Assembly: GCF_900155425.1 (NCBI RefSeq)
Contig: NZ_LT700189.1
Span: 1,543,787 to 1,607,786, forward strand
Reading direction: 5' to 3'
Length of the DNA stretch: 64,000 bases
DNA from: Parabacteroides massiliensis
GTDB taxonomy: Bacteria; Bacteroidota; Bacteroidia; Bacteroidales; Tannerellaceae
Positions within the stretch are counted from its first letter, which is position 1. Each line of letters begins with the position of its first letter. Of the stretch, positions 51,633 through 60,496 are shown in pieces. Under the pieces are notes generated by a model. That model searched no databases. It worked only from the letters and a program-made list of their open reading frames with translations, and was not told the origin of the DNA. Position numbers and translations under genes: made by a program.

Positions 51633-52823
51633 TCAATAACAAAGGCCAAGCGCCCAAATAGGTATCTTGTTCCCGACACTCTTGGGCTGCCCGTGTATGG
51701 CGGCAAACGCATTTTCCACATTCTTGATGCGTTCATAGTCCATCAGCGGATCACCAATCACGAATGTGTATTTTCCATTCACACGATAATCTCCATTATG
51801 CAAAAGTTCTACCGTTCCGCAATTAGACATCTGATCGACGAAGAATGTTTCACCCCAATAGATCCGTTCCATCTCCCGGAAAAGACTTGCCAACAGATTC
51901 GTGTTTGCCAGAAAAGAACGATACGAACGAGCCAGCCCGCCCCCTTCTTTCCTGACTTGCAAAATGCGGAGCGCTCTTATTCCCTCCACATAGCCCAGCA
52001 ATTTGTGTATTTGCACGTTATCCATCTCGTTTTTGGATATCAGAGTTTGCATGCGGGGAAATTCCGGAGCCTCTTTGGCAAGCAGAATCAGCAATTGCTT
52101 CATCTTCCTGGACACGGAGTTGCTCATATGGTGAACGGCAGGCAGGTCCACATCGACCGAATCCCGCACCAAATCCTGCAAACGGAAATTGAAGGCATCC
52201 GGATCTTCCCAATAGAAAGGATAGCACCCATGTTCCAGGTAATTCCGGAAAACGGGGACTACGTTTATCTCGTCCATCACCTGTTGCGTGATCTCCGCAT
52301 GGTTAAGCAAAAGCTCGTCCAACGGGACCGGTTTGAGTTCCAGTGCCCCTTCATAGGACAAATATTCACGAAACGACATGGTATGCAACGTATACCAATT
52401 GCCTTTTCCACCGAAAGACAAATCCGGCATTTCACCTTCGGCCAGCAAAGGCGCAGTAAACACGACCTGCATATCGGGATAATCTTCGAGCAAACGCTCT
52501 ATCGTCTGCATCCAGTTTCCATACCGATGGATATTATCCAGAAAAAGATGCCTTCCTCCTTTTTCATAGAATTGCTTGACAGTTTCGGACAACATCTGCC
52601 GTTCCTGAAACCAGATATTATCGAGTGGCAGATACAGAGCTTCATGAGAATCGCCATAAGCCGATTTGATATGTTGCAGCAAAAGCGTGGTTTTCCCCAC
52701 TCCTTTCGCACCGAAAATGCCGATCAGCCTCTTGTCCCACTTGATCCGCCGGGATAAGTAACGTTGGAAACTCATATTTACCCCTTTAAGTAATTGCTCA
52801 TGGTTTAACCGAAACATGTCCAT
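51633..52823 (-). CDS. AAA+ ATPase (AAA_14-like), DUF4143-type
   Basis: A 396-residue protein with Walker A FGAKGVGKTTLL (about residues 39-50), a Walker B-like HLFLDNIHRY where Asn stands in place of the usual Glu, sensor-like VVFTAPLL, and a C-terminal winged-helix plus nuclease-like domain as in the DUF4143 family (ETFFVDQMSNCGTVELL, YTFVIGDPLMDYERIKNV). Such genes are common, often multi-copy, in Bacteroidales and their role is unknown. Single gene, minus strand. A second in-frame ATG 16 codons downstream (MSFQRYLSRRIKWDKR) is an equally good start. Confidence 0.78.
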   Translation of the reverse strand: MDMFRLNHEQLLKGVNMSFQRYLSRRIKWDKRLIGIFGAKGVGKTTLLLQHIKSAYGDSHEALYLPLDNIWFQERQMLSETVKQFYEKGGRHLFLDNIHRYGNWMQTIERLLEDYPDMQVVFTAPLLAEGEMPDLSFGGKGNWYTLHTMSFREYLSYEGALELKPVPLDELLLNHAEITQQVMDEINVVPVFRNYLEHGCYPFYWEDPDAFNFRLQDLVRDSVDVDLPAVHHMSNSVSRKMKQLLILLAKEAPEFPRMQTLISKNEMDNVQIHKLLGYVEGIRALRILQVRKEGGGLARSYRSFLANTNLLASLFREMERIYWGETFFVDQMSNCGTVELLHNGDYRVNGKYTFVIGDPLMDYERIKNVENAFAAIHGQPKSVGNKIPIWALGLCY

Positions 52824-52905
52824 AATTTAACTGATTTGACACAAAAATACGATATAAAAGCCAATCTGCAAAACCGGCAATTCATAGGAAGAACAGTTTT
52901 TTTCG

Positions 52906-52913
52906 TACCTTTG
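52906..52913 (+). promoter_or_regulatory. -7 box before the DUF362 gene
   Basis: TACCTTTG, 22 bases before the ATG at 52935. Confidence 0.55.
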
Positions 52914-52934
52914 CCTGCATAAACCAATAAACAA

Positions 52935-54056
52935 ATGGAAACGTCTAAAGTTTACTTCACCAATCTCCGGACAACCCCATCCAGCAACCTGTTGGACAAG
53001 ATGGAACGTCTTGTAAAACGTGCGGGGTTAGCAAACATTGATTTCAAAGATCAATTTGTGGCAATCAAGATCCATTTCGGCGAACCGGGCAACTTGGCCT
53101 ACATCCGTCCGAACTATGTGGCACGTTTGGCAACCATACTCCGCAACCTGGGAGCCAAACCCTTCCTGACGGATTGCAACACGCTCTATTCCGGCCGCCG
53201 CGCCAATGCAGTAGACCATTTGCAAAGCGCGATGGAAAACGGCTTCAATCCTATCTCTGCCAAATGCGATGTCATCATTGCCGACGGGTTGAAGGGTACG
53301 GAATGCCGTGAGATCGAAATCAACGGAGAATATTGCAAAGCTCCCAAAATCGGATCAGCCATAGCCGATGCCGACATCATCATCAGCATGACTCATTTCA
53401 AAGGACACGAACAGACCGGATTCGGCGGAGCATTGAAAAACCTGGGCATGGGATGTGCCAGTGTAGCCGGGAAGTTGGAATTGCACGGTGCTTCGCAACC
53501 TCGTGTAGACCGGGAACATTGCATCGGTTGCAACATCTGCGTAAAACACTGCCGGCACGACGCGATCCATCTGGATGAAAGCCGGAAAGCCGTGATCGAT
53601 TATGACCATTGCGTAGGTTGCGGGCAATGTGTAGCCCTGTGCCAACATGATGAGGCTGTCCTGGCCTCTTGGGATACTTCCGAACGGTTGAATTGTAAGA
53701 TTGCAGAATATACGCAAGCCGTCCTTGCGGACAAACCCCACTTCCACATCAGTTTCATCATGAACGTCTCTCCCGAATGTGATTGCTGGAACCACAACGA
53801 TGCAGCAATTGTGCCAGACTTGGGTATCGCCGCCTCTTTCGATCCGGTCGCATTGGACAAGGCTTGTGCCGACATGGTGATCAAGGCACCGATCTTGGAG
53901 ACAGGCAACCGCCTTTCCGATGCCCCGCACCACGAGCATCTGGAAGGTTGCGACAAATTCCACATCATGCACCCCGAAACAAACTGGAAAGCTGGGCTCG
54001 TACATGCCGAAAAGATCGGTATCGGAACACAAGAATATGAATTAATAACCGTATAA
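52935..54056 (+). CDS. DUF362 protein with two 4Fe-4S clusters
   Basis: A 373-residue protein. The DUF362 part (IKIHFGEPGNLAYIRPNYV, FLTDCNTLYSGRRANAVDHL, MTHFKGHEQTGFGGALKNLGMGCAS) is followed by a two-cluster ferredoxin insert from residue 196: CIGCNICVKHCRHDAI and CVGCGQCVALC, each a CxxCxxCxxxC site. Members may be iron-sulfur oxidoreductases; the exact reaction is unknown. It stands 20 bases before mnmE on the same strand, so the two could be co-transcribed. Confidence 0.87.
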   Translation: METSKVYFTNLRTTPSSNLLDKMERLVKRAGLANIDFKDQFVAIKIHFGEPGNLAYIRPNYVARLATILRNLGAKPFLTDCNTLYSGRRANAVDHLQSAMENGFNPISAKCDVIIADGLKGTECREIEINGEYCKAPKIGSAIADADIIISMTHFKGHEQTGFGGALKNLGMGCASVAGKLELHGASQPRVDREHCIGCNICVKHCRHDAIHLDESRKAVIDYDHCVGCGQCVALCQHDEAVLASWDTSERLNCKIAEYTQAVLADKPHFHISFIMNVSPECDCWNHNDAAIVPDLGIAASFDPVALDKACADMVIKAPILETGNRLSDAPHHEHLEGCDKFHIMHPETNWKAGLVHAEKIGIGTQEYELITV

Positions 54057-54076
54057 AATTGATTTTATAAATCGTA

Positions 54077-55465
54077 ATGATCAATCAAGATACTATCTGC
54101 GCCGTATCAACCGCCCCCGGAGTCGGAGGAATTGCTGTCATCCGCGTTTCCGGACCGGAAGCAATCGCAATCTGCAACACGATATTCGTACCGCGTACAG
54201 CAGGAAAAGACCTGTTGTCACAGAAAGCCTATACACTGCGTTACGGTAGTATCAGGCGTGGTGAAGAACTCATTGATGAGGTGCTGGTCGCTCTTTTCCG
54301 CGCACCTCATTCCTTTACCGGCGAAGACACGGTAGAGATCACCTGCCACGGTTCCGTCTACATCCAGCAACAGATCATGCAACTTTTGATTGAAAGCGGT
54401 TGCCGCTCCGCCCTCCCCGGCGAATATACGCAACGCGCCTTCATGAACGGCAAGATGGACCTGAGCCAAGCCGAGGCAGTCGCCGACTTGATTGCCTCGA
54501 CCTCGGCCGGCCAACACCGCCTGGCTTTAAACCAGATGCGCGGTGGTTTCAGCCATGAGTTAAAGAACTTGCGCGAGCAACTTTTGCATATCACCTCTTT
54601 GATGGAACTGGAACTGGATTTCAGTGACCACGAGGAACTGGAGTTTGCCGACCGTAGCGAACTCAGTACATTGGCGGCCCATATCGAAACAGTCATATCG
54701 CGCCTGGCCAACTCTTTCAGTGTAGGAAACGCGATCAAGAATGGTATTCCGGTAGCGATCATCGGTGAAACGAACGCCGGAAAATCAACCCTGCTGAACG
54801 TCCTGCTGAACGAGGACAAAGCGATTGTCAGCGATATCCACGGTACGACCCGTGACGTCATCGAAGACACGGTCAATATCGGAGGGATCACATTCCGTTT
54901 CATCGACACCGCCGGCATCCGCGAAACACATGACGCAATCGAAAGTATCGGTATCGAACGAACCTTCCAGAAACTCGACCAGGCAGACATTGTCCTCTGG
55001 ATGATAGATGCCGTCGATGCCGACCAGCAGATAGCCCAATTATCCGAAAAGATACTGCCCCGCTCGGAAGGAAAGCAGCTAATCCTCGTTTTCAACAAAG
55101 CCGACCTGCTCGCCGACAACCGGTTTAAACCGGCCGGCCTTCCCGATAACGTGCAATCGATCTTCATCTCGGCAAAGAAAAGAGAGCATATCGACGAGTT
55201 GCAGGACCTCCTGATCCAAGCCGCCCATATCCCCTCTTTGTCCTCAAACGATATCATCGTCACCAACATCCGCCACTACGAAGCTCTGACCCACGCCCTC
55301 GAATCCATCCACCGTGTCCAAGAAGGCTTATCCGCCAACCTCTCCGGAGATTTCATCTCCCAAGACCTAAGAGAATGCATCTTCCACCTCTCCGACATAA
55401 TCGGCGAAGTCACCACAGACCAGGTGTTGGGAAACATATTTGAGAGGTTTTGCATCGGTAAATGA
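54077..55465 (+). CDS. mnmE: tRNA uridine 5-carboxymethylaminomethyl modification GTPase
   Basis: Works with MnmG to modify U34 of several tRNAs. The 462-residue protein has the N-terminal folate-binding domain (DTICAVSTAPGVGGIAVIRVSGP), a helical middle, the G domain (GETNAGKST P-loop near residue 232, DIHGTTRDVIED K-loop, DTAGIRET, NKADLL) and the C-terminal CIGK motif. Complete and unbroken. Mobile DNA begins a short way downstream, but the gene itself is not altered. Confidence 0.96.
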   Translation: MINQDTICAVSTAPGVGGIAVIRVSGPEAIAICNTIFVPRTAGKDLLSQKAYTLRYGSIRRGEELIDEVLVALFRAPHSFTGEDTVEITCHGSVYIQQQIMQLLIESGCRSALPGEYTQRAFMNGKMDLSQAEAVADLIASTSAGQHRLALNQMRGGFSHELKNLREQLLHITSLMELELDFSDHEELEFADRSELSTLAAHIETVISRLANSFSVGNAIKNGIPVAIIGETNAGKSTLLNVLLNEDKAIVSDIHGTTRDVIEDTVNIGGITFRFIDTAGIRETHDAIESIGIERTFQKLDQADIVLWMIDAVDADQQIAQLSEKILPRSEGKQLILVFNKADLLADNRFKPAGLPDNVQSIFISAKKREHIDELQDLLIQAAHIPSLSSNDIIVTNIRHYEALTHALESIHRVQEGLSANLSGDFISQDLRECIFHLSDIIGEVTTDQVLGNIFERFCIGK

Positions 55466-55507
55466 TATATCGCAATTAACCGCAACGAATTAGAATCAAC
55501 TATAATG

Positions 55508-55536
55508 AAGTCGCTGAAATTCAGCGGCTTTTTTAT
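55508..55536 (+). terminator. Terminator after mnmE
   Basis: AAGTCGCTGA pairs with TCAGCGGCTT (one G-T pair) around AAT, with a T run after it. Confidence 0.8.
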
Positions 55537-55734
55537 TTACCCCAAATCCAGTTCATAGCGATTGGATAGTGTTGTTCACCATATTTTTCTACCGTATTTC
55601 TACCGCGAAACAAATTGGGATTTGTCCCCGATGTCACACTGACGCATTTGTTGTCGTGTGTTGACAATGGTTTACGTGTGTTGACAAAAAAGAGGAGAAA
55701 TAAAGAGATATACCTCAATTAAAAATAGAAAAAT
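55537..55734. promoter_or_regulatory. Presumed left end of the mobile region, with direct repeats
   Basis: CGTGTGTTGACAA occurs at 55655-55667 and 55675-55687, a 20-base spacing, close to the start of the four-HTH gene. TTCTACCG is also repeated near 55588-55610. These are candidate sites for the HTH protein or recombinase. No consensus -7 box is seen, and the exact attachment junction cannot be set without the other end. Confidence 0.4.
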
Positions 55735-56613
55735 ATGGAAGTAAGAAAGATTTGCCAATGGTGTGGAAAACCATTCATTGCGAAGAAAACAACGACTTGC
55801 TATTGCAGTCACCAGTGCTCCAATCTCGGCTACAAGGAACGTATTCGAGAACGTAAACGCCAACTGAAAAAGATGCAGGAACTGCTGGAGCCCAAACAGG
55901 CAGCAGAAGGACAAGACTTCTTCTCTTTTGCACAAGCGGCACAGTTAATGGGTGTAACTCGCCAATATGTTTATAAATTGGTGAAGGAATCCAAGCTAAA
56001 AGCTTCACGAATCAGTGGGAAGAAATCTCTCATTCGGCGTGCGGATATTGAGCTAATGTTAAAGACAAAGCCTTATGAACGTATAGTTCCAAAGGACGAA
56101 TTTGACATGAGCGAGTATTATACTGCCGAGCAAATTGCCGAGAAATATAAGGTCAACACAAAATGGGTATGGACTTACACAAGAGAACATGATATTCCCA
56201 AAGTCAGAATCCGTCAATTCAATTATTACAGCAAGAAACATATTGATGCTGTCTTTGCCAAATACAAGACAGATAATGATCTGACCGAATGGTACACTCC
56301 CGAAGAGATAGAACAAAAGTATGGGATGAGTCGGGTCGCTATCCGTTCTCATGTCTATCGAAACAATATCCCCTCAAAGAAAGAACATGGTCAGATATTC
56401 TATTCCAAACTGCACTTTGATCTATCGAAGAAAACAACAGAAGATGATTCATCGGAATACTATACCGTACAGGAAGCCATGAAGAAATATAGTCTTTCCA
56501 GAGATTCTGTTTATGGAGTTTTACAATTCCACGAAATCAAACGTGAGAAGAAAGGTCGTTTCGTGAGATTCCTGAAAGTGGAATTTGACCATGTAATGGG
56601 AGCCCGAAAATAA
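55735..56613 (+). CDS. Zinc-finger and four-HTH DNA-binding protein
   Basis: A 292-residue protein. Residues 7-28 form a small zinc ribbon-like site (CQWCG...CYCSHQC). Then four excisionase/MerR-type helix-turn-helix units follow: about 62-107 (FFSFAQAAQLMGVTRQYVYKLV), 123-170 (YYTAEQIAEKYKVNTKWVW), 180-225 (WYTPEEIEQKYGMSRVAIRSHV) and 238-285 (YYTVQEAMKKYSLSRDSVYGVL), each ending in a wing-like segment. It directly precedes a tyrosine recombinase, so it may be a directionality factor or regulator that binds repeated sites. A chain of four such domains is unusual. Confidence 0.75.
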   Translation: MEVRKICQWCGKPFIAKKTTTCYCSHQCSNLGYKERIRERKRQLKKMQELLEPKQAAEGQDFFSFAQAAQLMGVTRQYVYKLVKESKLKASRISGKKSLIRRADIELMLKTKPYERIVPKDEFDMSEYYTAEQIAEKYKVNTKWVWTYTREHDIPKVRIRQFNYYSKKHIDAVFAKYKTDNDLTEWYTPEEIEQKYGMSRVAIRSHVYRNNIPSKKEHGQIFYSKLHFDLSKKTTEDDSSEYYTVQEAMKKYSLSRDSVYGVLQFHEIKREKKGRFVRFLKVEFDHVMGARK

Positions 56614-56727
56614 GACTAATCCTGAATTTATGCAGACCAGAAAATGATTCTAAAAATGAGCATTGTCTGTGTCAAGCCATTACGGACATTTGTAGCAAAT
56701 AAGTATAAACCAATAATAATTGTAACT

Positions 56728-57840
56728 ATGTTAGAATGTAAAACAGTAACATTGAGAACACGTCCTTTGAAACATGGGATGCTGTCTTTCTATCTGGATT
56801 ATTATCCGGGGTATCGTGACCAGGAAACAATGAAAACCATCCGTCACGAAGGATTGAACATTTATATTTATGCCAATCCTAAGAATGAACGTGAACGCAA
56901 CTTCAATGCAATTATGTCGGAAAAGGCGGAAGCCATCCGATGCCGACGCTTTGAATCTATCGTTAATGACAGGTATGATTTCTTTGACAGACACAAACTC
57001 AAAGCGGATTTTCTGGAATACTACCGCAAGCAGCTTCGCAAGCATGACCAAAAGTGGGAATTTGTGTACCACCATTTCTACAACTTCGTTCATGGCAAAT
57101 GTACTTTTGAAGAAATTGATATTGACCTTTGTAATAAGTTTCGTGAGTATCTGCTAAATGCCAAGCAACTCAGGCGTGACGGTCGCATTTCAAAGAACTC
57201 TGCTTCCGGCTATTGGTCAACATTCAGGGGACTTTTGAAAATCCTTTATCGCAATCGGCTAATCAAGACCAATATCAATGACTTTTTGGATAAAATCGAA
57301 ACAGAAGATACTCCAAAAGAGTATCTAAGTGTGGAAGAACTATACAAATTGGCAGAAACACCTTGCAAAAAGCCGATTCTGAAGACAGCATCATTGTTCT
57401 CATGTCTGACCAGTCTCATAATCAGCGATATACTATCGTTACAATGGCATGAGATCGTTGACTTTGCAGCTGGAGGAAAATGTGTCCATACAATTACCCA
57501 AAAGACCAAAACGGAGGACATCATTCCTATCAGTGACGAAGCCCTGCAATTGATTGGCTATTCTCCAGAAAAAACCGGATTAGTATTTAAAGGATTGAAA
57601 CGAAGTTGGACACAGCAACCTATGAAAGAATGGATTCGCGAAGCTGGTATTACCAAGAATATCACTTTCCACTCCTACCGAAGAACATATGCAACACTTC
57701 AAGGAGCAGCCGGCACAGACATACGTACCATTCAAAGTAATATGGCACATAAAAGTATCACCACGACACAACGGTACATGAAAGTTGTGGACAGTAACAA
57801 GCGTGAAGCCAGCAACAGCATCTCTTTAATCCGCAAGTAA
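56728..57840 (+). CDS. Tyrosine recombinase of the mobile element, lacking catalytic Arg I
   Basis: A 370-residue site-specific recombinase with an N-terminal arm-binding domain (to about 80), a SAM-like core-binding domain (about 100-200) and a catalytic domain. The Lys (QKTKTEDIIPI), the HxxR box (FHSYRRTYAT), the second His (MAHKSITTTQ) and the Tyr nucleophile (QRYMKV) are present. In the place of Arg I (usually TGLRxSD) it reads TSLIISD, with Ile231. The start at 56728 (MLECKTVTLRTRPLKHG) is chosen over 56644 from family N-termini. IntDOT of CTnDOT is also known to lack Arg I. Confidence 0.88.
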   Translation: MLECKTVTLRTRPLKHGMLSFYLDYYPGYRDQETMKTIRHEGLNIYIYANPKNERERNFNAIMSEKAEAIRCRRFESIVNDRYDFFDRHKLKADFLEYYRKQLRKHDQKWEFVYHHFYNFVHGKCTFEEIDIDLCNKFREYLLNAKQLRRDGRISKNSASGYWSTFRGLLKILYRNRLIKTNINDFLDKIETEDTPKEYLSVEELYKLAETPCKKPILKTASLFSCLTSLIISDILSLQWHEIVDFAAGGKCVHTITQKTKTEDIIPISDEALQLIGYSPEKTGLVFKGLKRSWTQQPMKEWIREAGITKNITFHSYRRTYATLQGAAGTDIRTIQSNMAHKSITTTQRYMKVVDSNKREASNSISLIRK

Positions 57841-58014
57841 GAGTTAAGGTTCAAATAATCCCGTTTTTATTGCTCAGAGTATGATATTTTGCTCTAAATC
57901 ATACTCTGAGCATATTTTTTCTTAAATCCTGAACGATTATCCATTACAAACAGCAACTATTTGGAAATCTACATATACATTTGTCTTATTGTAAAACTCA
58001 AACAGTATCAGTTT

Positions 58015-58836
58015 ATGACGAATAGTATTAAAATCTCTCCTCAAAGAACCAGTTTCATACTTTCAGTAAGTGTCATCCTTTACTGGGCAACAGACTCCTA
58101 TTTATATCTTAATTGCCATATCGACATGATGGAATATTCCACTCCAGTTATTCTATATATTACGGCAATGATACTCGCCTGTGGAGTACTTAAGCTTTTC
58201 TTCTTCCGATTCATAACAAAGAATGAATTGAGTTTGTCTTTTGGCAAGCAAGTAAAACCTTTCCATATTGAACGGACAGAACAGATTAAGGAGATTGAAT
58301 CCACATATTCTGAGGGCTGGGAGATAAATTTGGAAAAGCCAGTTGTAGAAAACTGTGTAAAACACGACTATATGGATAATTATGAAATGCGTGTCGCCGA
58401 AATTGAACGTAAAAAATCCGAAAGACAGGCAGACATTAAACGTGTCATTCATGAATACACCACCTTTGTAATGACTGAATTTCTCTCAAAAGAAAATCTT
58501 GAAATTCTGCATGAAAACATAGAGTATTTCGCACACGGACAATCTGAATTATACAAGCCAATCCGTTCAAGATCAGATAATCCCCTCCGCTCTATCGACC
58601 TGATGCACTTTGTGTGGAACATTGGAGAGAGATTGAACATTTCCCTTATAGACAGAGCTATATTCATACATACGATGTTCACACATGAACTGAAAGATGC
58701 TTCGATTAAATATTTGGCTAAAAATCTTCGGACAAGCGGAGTTTGCAAAATAGCACTTGATATTCCTAAAACCGGAGATTATCACTTCAGATGTATGAAG
58801 AACGACCCTGAATCGGACTTAGATTCAATCAATTAG
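58015..58836 (+). CDS. Membrane protein of the mobile element, unknown function
   Basis: A 273-residue protein with two N-terminal membrane segments (about residues 14-32 and 41-62) and a soluble, charged C-terminal part that is mostly helical (EMRVAEIERKKSERQADIKRVIHEYTTFVM). I do not recognise a family. It lies between the recombinase and the HTH/RepA-like pair, a place where mobilizable elements of Bacteroides often carry unnamed genes. The start at 58015 (MTNSIKISPQ) is chosen because it gives the usual membrane-protein form; an upstream start at 57961 is possible. Confidence 0.6.
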   Translation: MTNSIKISPQRTSFILSVSVILYWATDSYLYLNCHIDMMEYSTPVILYITAMILACGVLKLFFFRFITKNELSLSFGKQVKPFHIERTEQIKEIESTYSEGWEINLEKPVVENCVKHDYMDNYEMRVAEIERKKSERQADIKRVIHEYTTFVMTEFLSKENLEILHENIEYFAHGQSELYKPIRSRSDNPLRSIDLMHFVWNIGERLNISLIDRAIFIHTMFTHELKDASIKYLAKNLRTSGVCKIALDIPKTGDYHFRCMKNDPESDLDSIN

Positions 58837-58937
58837 AGTTATTCAACGCAGACCGAAATATTATTGCTTTCTGAGGTTTGTCAGCATTACATCATTGTAT
58901 TGGTTTGCAGCATGTTTAACAAAAACAATGTTATATC

Positions 58938-59315
58938 ATGCAAAGAAACAAATTAACCTTCAATGACCTACCGGAAGTGGTAGGCGAACTCTGCGAGAGA
59001 ATCTCAAGTATGGAAAATCTGCTGACAGAAAAACTTCATCAGCAGCATAACGAGGTAAAAAAGGATACCCATGTTCCAATGACAGTTGATGAAGTCTGCG
59101 GATATTTAGGTATCTCGAAATCATCCTTTTATTACAAAGCCAAACATGGAGGTATTCCAATCATTAAACAAGGCAAGCACCTGTTTGTCTATCGTGATGA
59201 ATTGGACAAATGGTTGGAAAGCGGAAGAAAAGGAGAAACGCCTATAAGCATAGAGGAAGAACACGCTCGAATGCTTGCAACTACACGTCGCAAAGCCAAC
59301 CCTAAAAGCTGGTGA
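58938..59315 (+). CDS. Excisionase-type HTH protein
   Basis: A 125-residue protein: N-terminal coiled coil (EVVGELCERISSMENLLTEKLHQQ), then a single MerR/excisionase helix-turn-helix (MTVDEVCGYLGISKSSFYYKAKHGGIPIIKQGKHLFVYRDELDKWLES, about residues 47-95). Such proteins sit next to the RepA-like ATPase in Bacteroides mobilizable elements. Its stop codon is three bases before the ATG of the next gene, so they are co-translated. Confidence 0.82.
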   Translation: MQRNKLTFNDLPEVVGELCERISSMENLLTEKLHQQHNEVKKDTHVPMTVDEVCGYLGISKSSFYYKAKHGGIPIIKQGKHLFVYRDELDKWLESGRKGETPISIEEEHARMLATTRRKANPKSW

Positions 59316-59317
59316 GT

Positions 59318-60391
59318 ATGGAAACGGTAGCACCCATCGAAGATCCTACTCAGGTCGCTACAAGATGGCAAGATACAATGCTCAGCTTGGAAAAGGAATA
59401 CGAACAGGAGCCGGAAGTTCTGAAAATAGGCGAAGTGGCTATCGGGACATTGGGAAATTTCAGTGCATCTATAGGCAAGGCTAAAAGCAAAAAGACTTTC
59501 AATGTGTCGGCTATGGTGGCAGCAGCTTTGTCCGGAAAGGAAGTCCTTAACTACACAACGGATTTTCCCGATGGAAAGAACCGCATCCTTTACATTGATA
59601 CAGAGCAAAGTCAAAACCATTGTATGATTGTAATGCATCGTATCATGAAACTGGTAGAGTTGCCGGCTAATGAAGATTGCGACCGTTTCTATTTTCTCGC
59701 TCTACGCAAGTTCAACCCCAAGGAGCGTTTGGCTATCATAGATGATGCAATCAGTCAGATTGAGGGTCTCGGTTTCGTGGTGATTGACGGAATCCGCGAC
59801 TTGGTTTATGACATTAATTCTCCGAGCGAAGCCACGTGCGTAATCTCCAAACTCATGCAGTGGACTGACGAATACCAGATTCATCTTCACACCATCCTTC
59901 ATCAGAACAAAAGCGATGAAAATGCCCGTGGACACATTGGCACGGAAATCAACAACAAGGCTGAGACTGTCATCCAAATCGAAAAAGACAAGGACGACAA
60001 CAACATCAGCAAAGTGGAAAGTGTGCATACCCGTTCCAAAGACTTTCTGCCATTCGCCTTCTGCATCAATGACCAATCACTTCCCGAACTTCTGCCGGAC
60101 TATGTGCCGACCAAGAAAAGCGCAGGTCGTCCCAAACAGGAACCCTTCTCCCCTTATAGGGACATCCACGAAACAATCCATCGCAAGGCTCTCGAACTGG
60201 CTTTTGAGGGAAGAGAAACTATTTCGGGATATAAGGCTTTGGAAGAAGAACTGACCACTGCCTACGAACTGGCAGGAACGAAATTTAATCACAACAAGAT
60301 TGTGAAGATAATTAAGTTTCTCACGAACAAACGGATGGTGGTTCAGGAAAGCCGTGGCATTTATCGGTTCATGCCGGATTACCATTATTGA
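59318..60391 (+). CDS. RepA-like AAA ATPase of a mobilizable element
   Basis: A 357-residue RecA-fold ATPase of the RepA type. Walker A has the variant GKAKSKKTF, typical for this group, Walker B is GLGFVVIDGIRDL, and TILHQNKSDENARGHIGTEINNKAETVI contains the conserved His/Gln and Arg switch residues. A C-terminal winged-helix region (KIVKIIKFLTNKRMVVQE) follows. In NBU/Tn4555-like elements the next genes are a CHC2 primase and a MobA relaxase; here none is found, so this unit looks cut short. GTG at 59312 is an alternative start. Confidence 0.82.
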   Translation: METVAPIEDPTQVATRWQDTMLSLEKEYEQEPEVLKIGEVAIGTLGNFSASIGKAKSKKTFNVSAMVAAALSGKEVLNYTTDFPDGKNRILYIDTEQSQNHCMIVMHRIMKLVELPANEDCDRFYFLALRKFNPKERLAIIDDAISQIEGLGFVVIDGIRDLVYDINSPSEATCVISKLMQWTDEYQIHLHTILHQNKSDENARGHIGTEINNKAETVIQIEKDKDDNNISKVESVHTRSKDFLPFAFCINDQSLPELLPDYVPTKKSAGRPKQEPFSPYRDIHETIHRKALELAFEGRETISGYKALEEELTTAYELAGTKFNHNKIVKIIKFLTNKRMVVQESRGIYRFMPDYHY

Positions 60392-60448
60392 CTCTCCACT
60401 TGACTTTATTCTAAAAGTGTCCATTCGTATATAAGTCAAAGTCTAAGT

Positions 60449-60496
60449 GCAACGACTGGTTTCATGATAAATCACGAAATCGGTCGTTGCCGTTTT
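60449..60496 (+). terminator. Terminator after the RepA-like gene
   Basis: A 14-bp stem with two mismatches (60449-60462 with 60477-60490) around a 14-base loop, followed by CGTTTT. Confidence 0.65.

Noticed and set aside
55466-55734. A tRNA gene as integration target near mnmE
   Set aside because: No cloverleaf or TTCGA-type T-loop is visible between mnmE and the first mobile-element gene.
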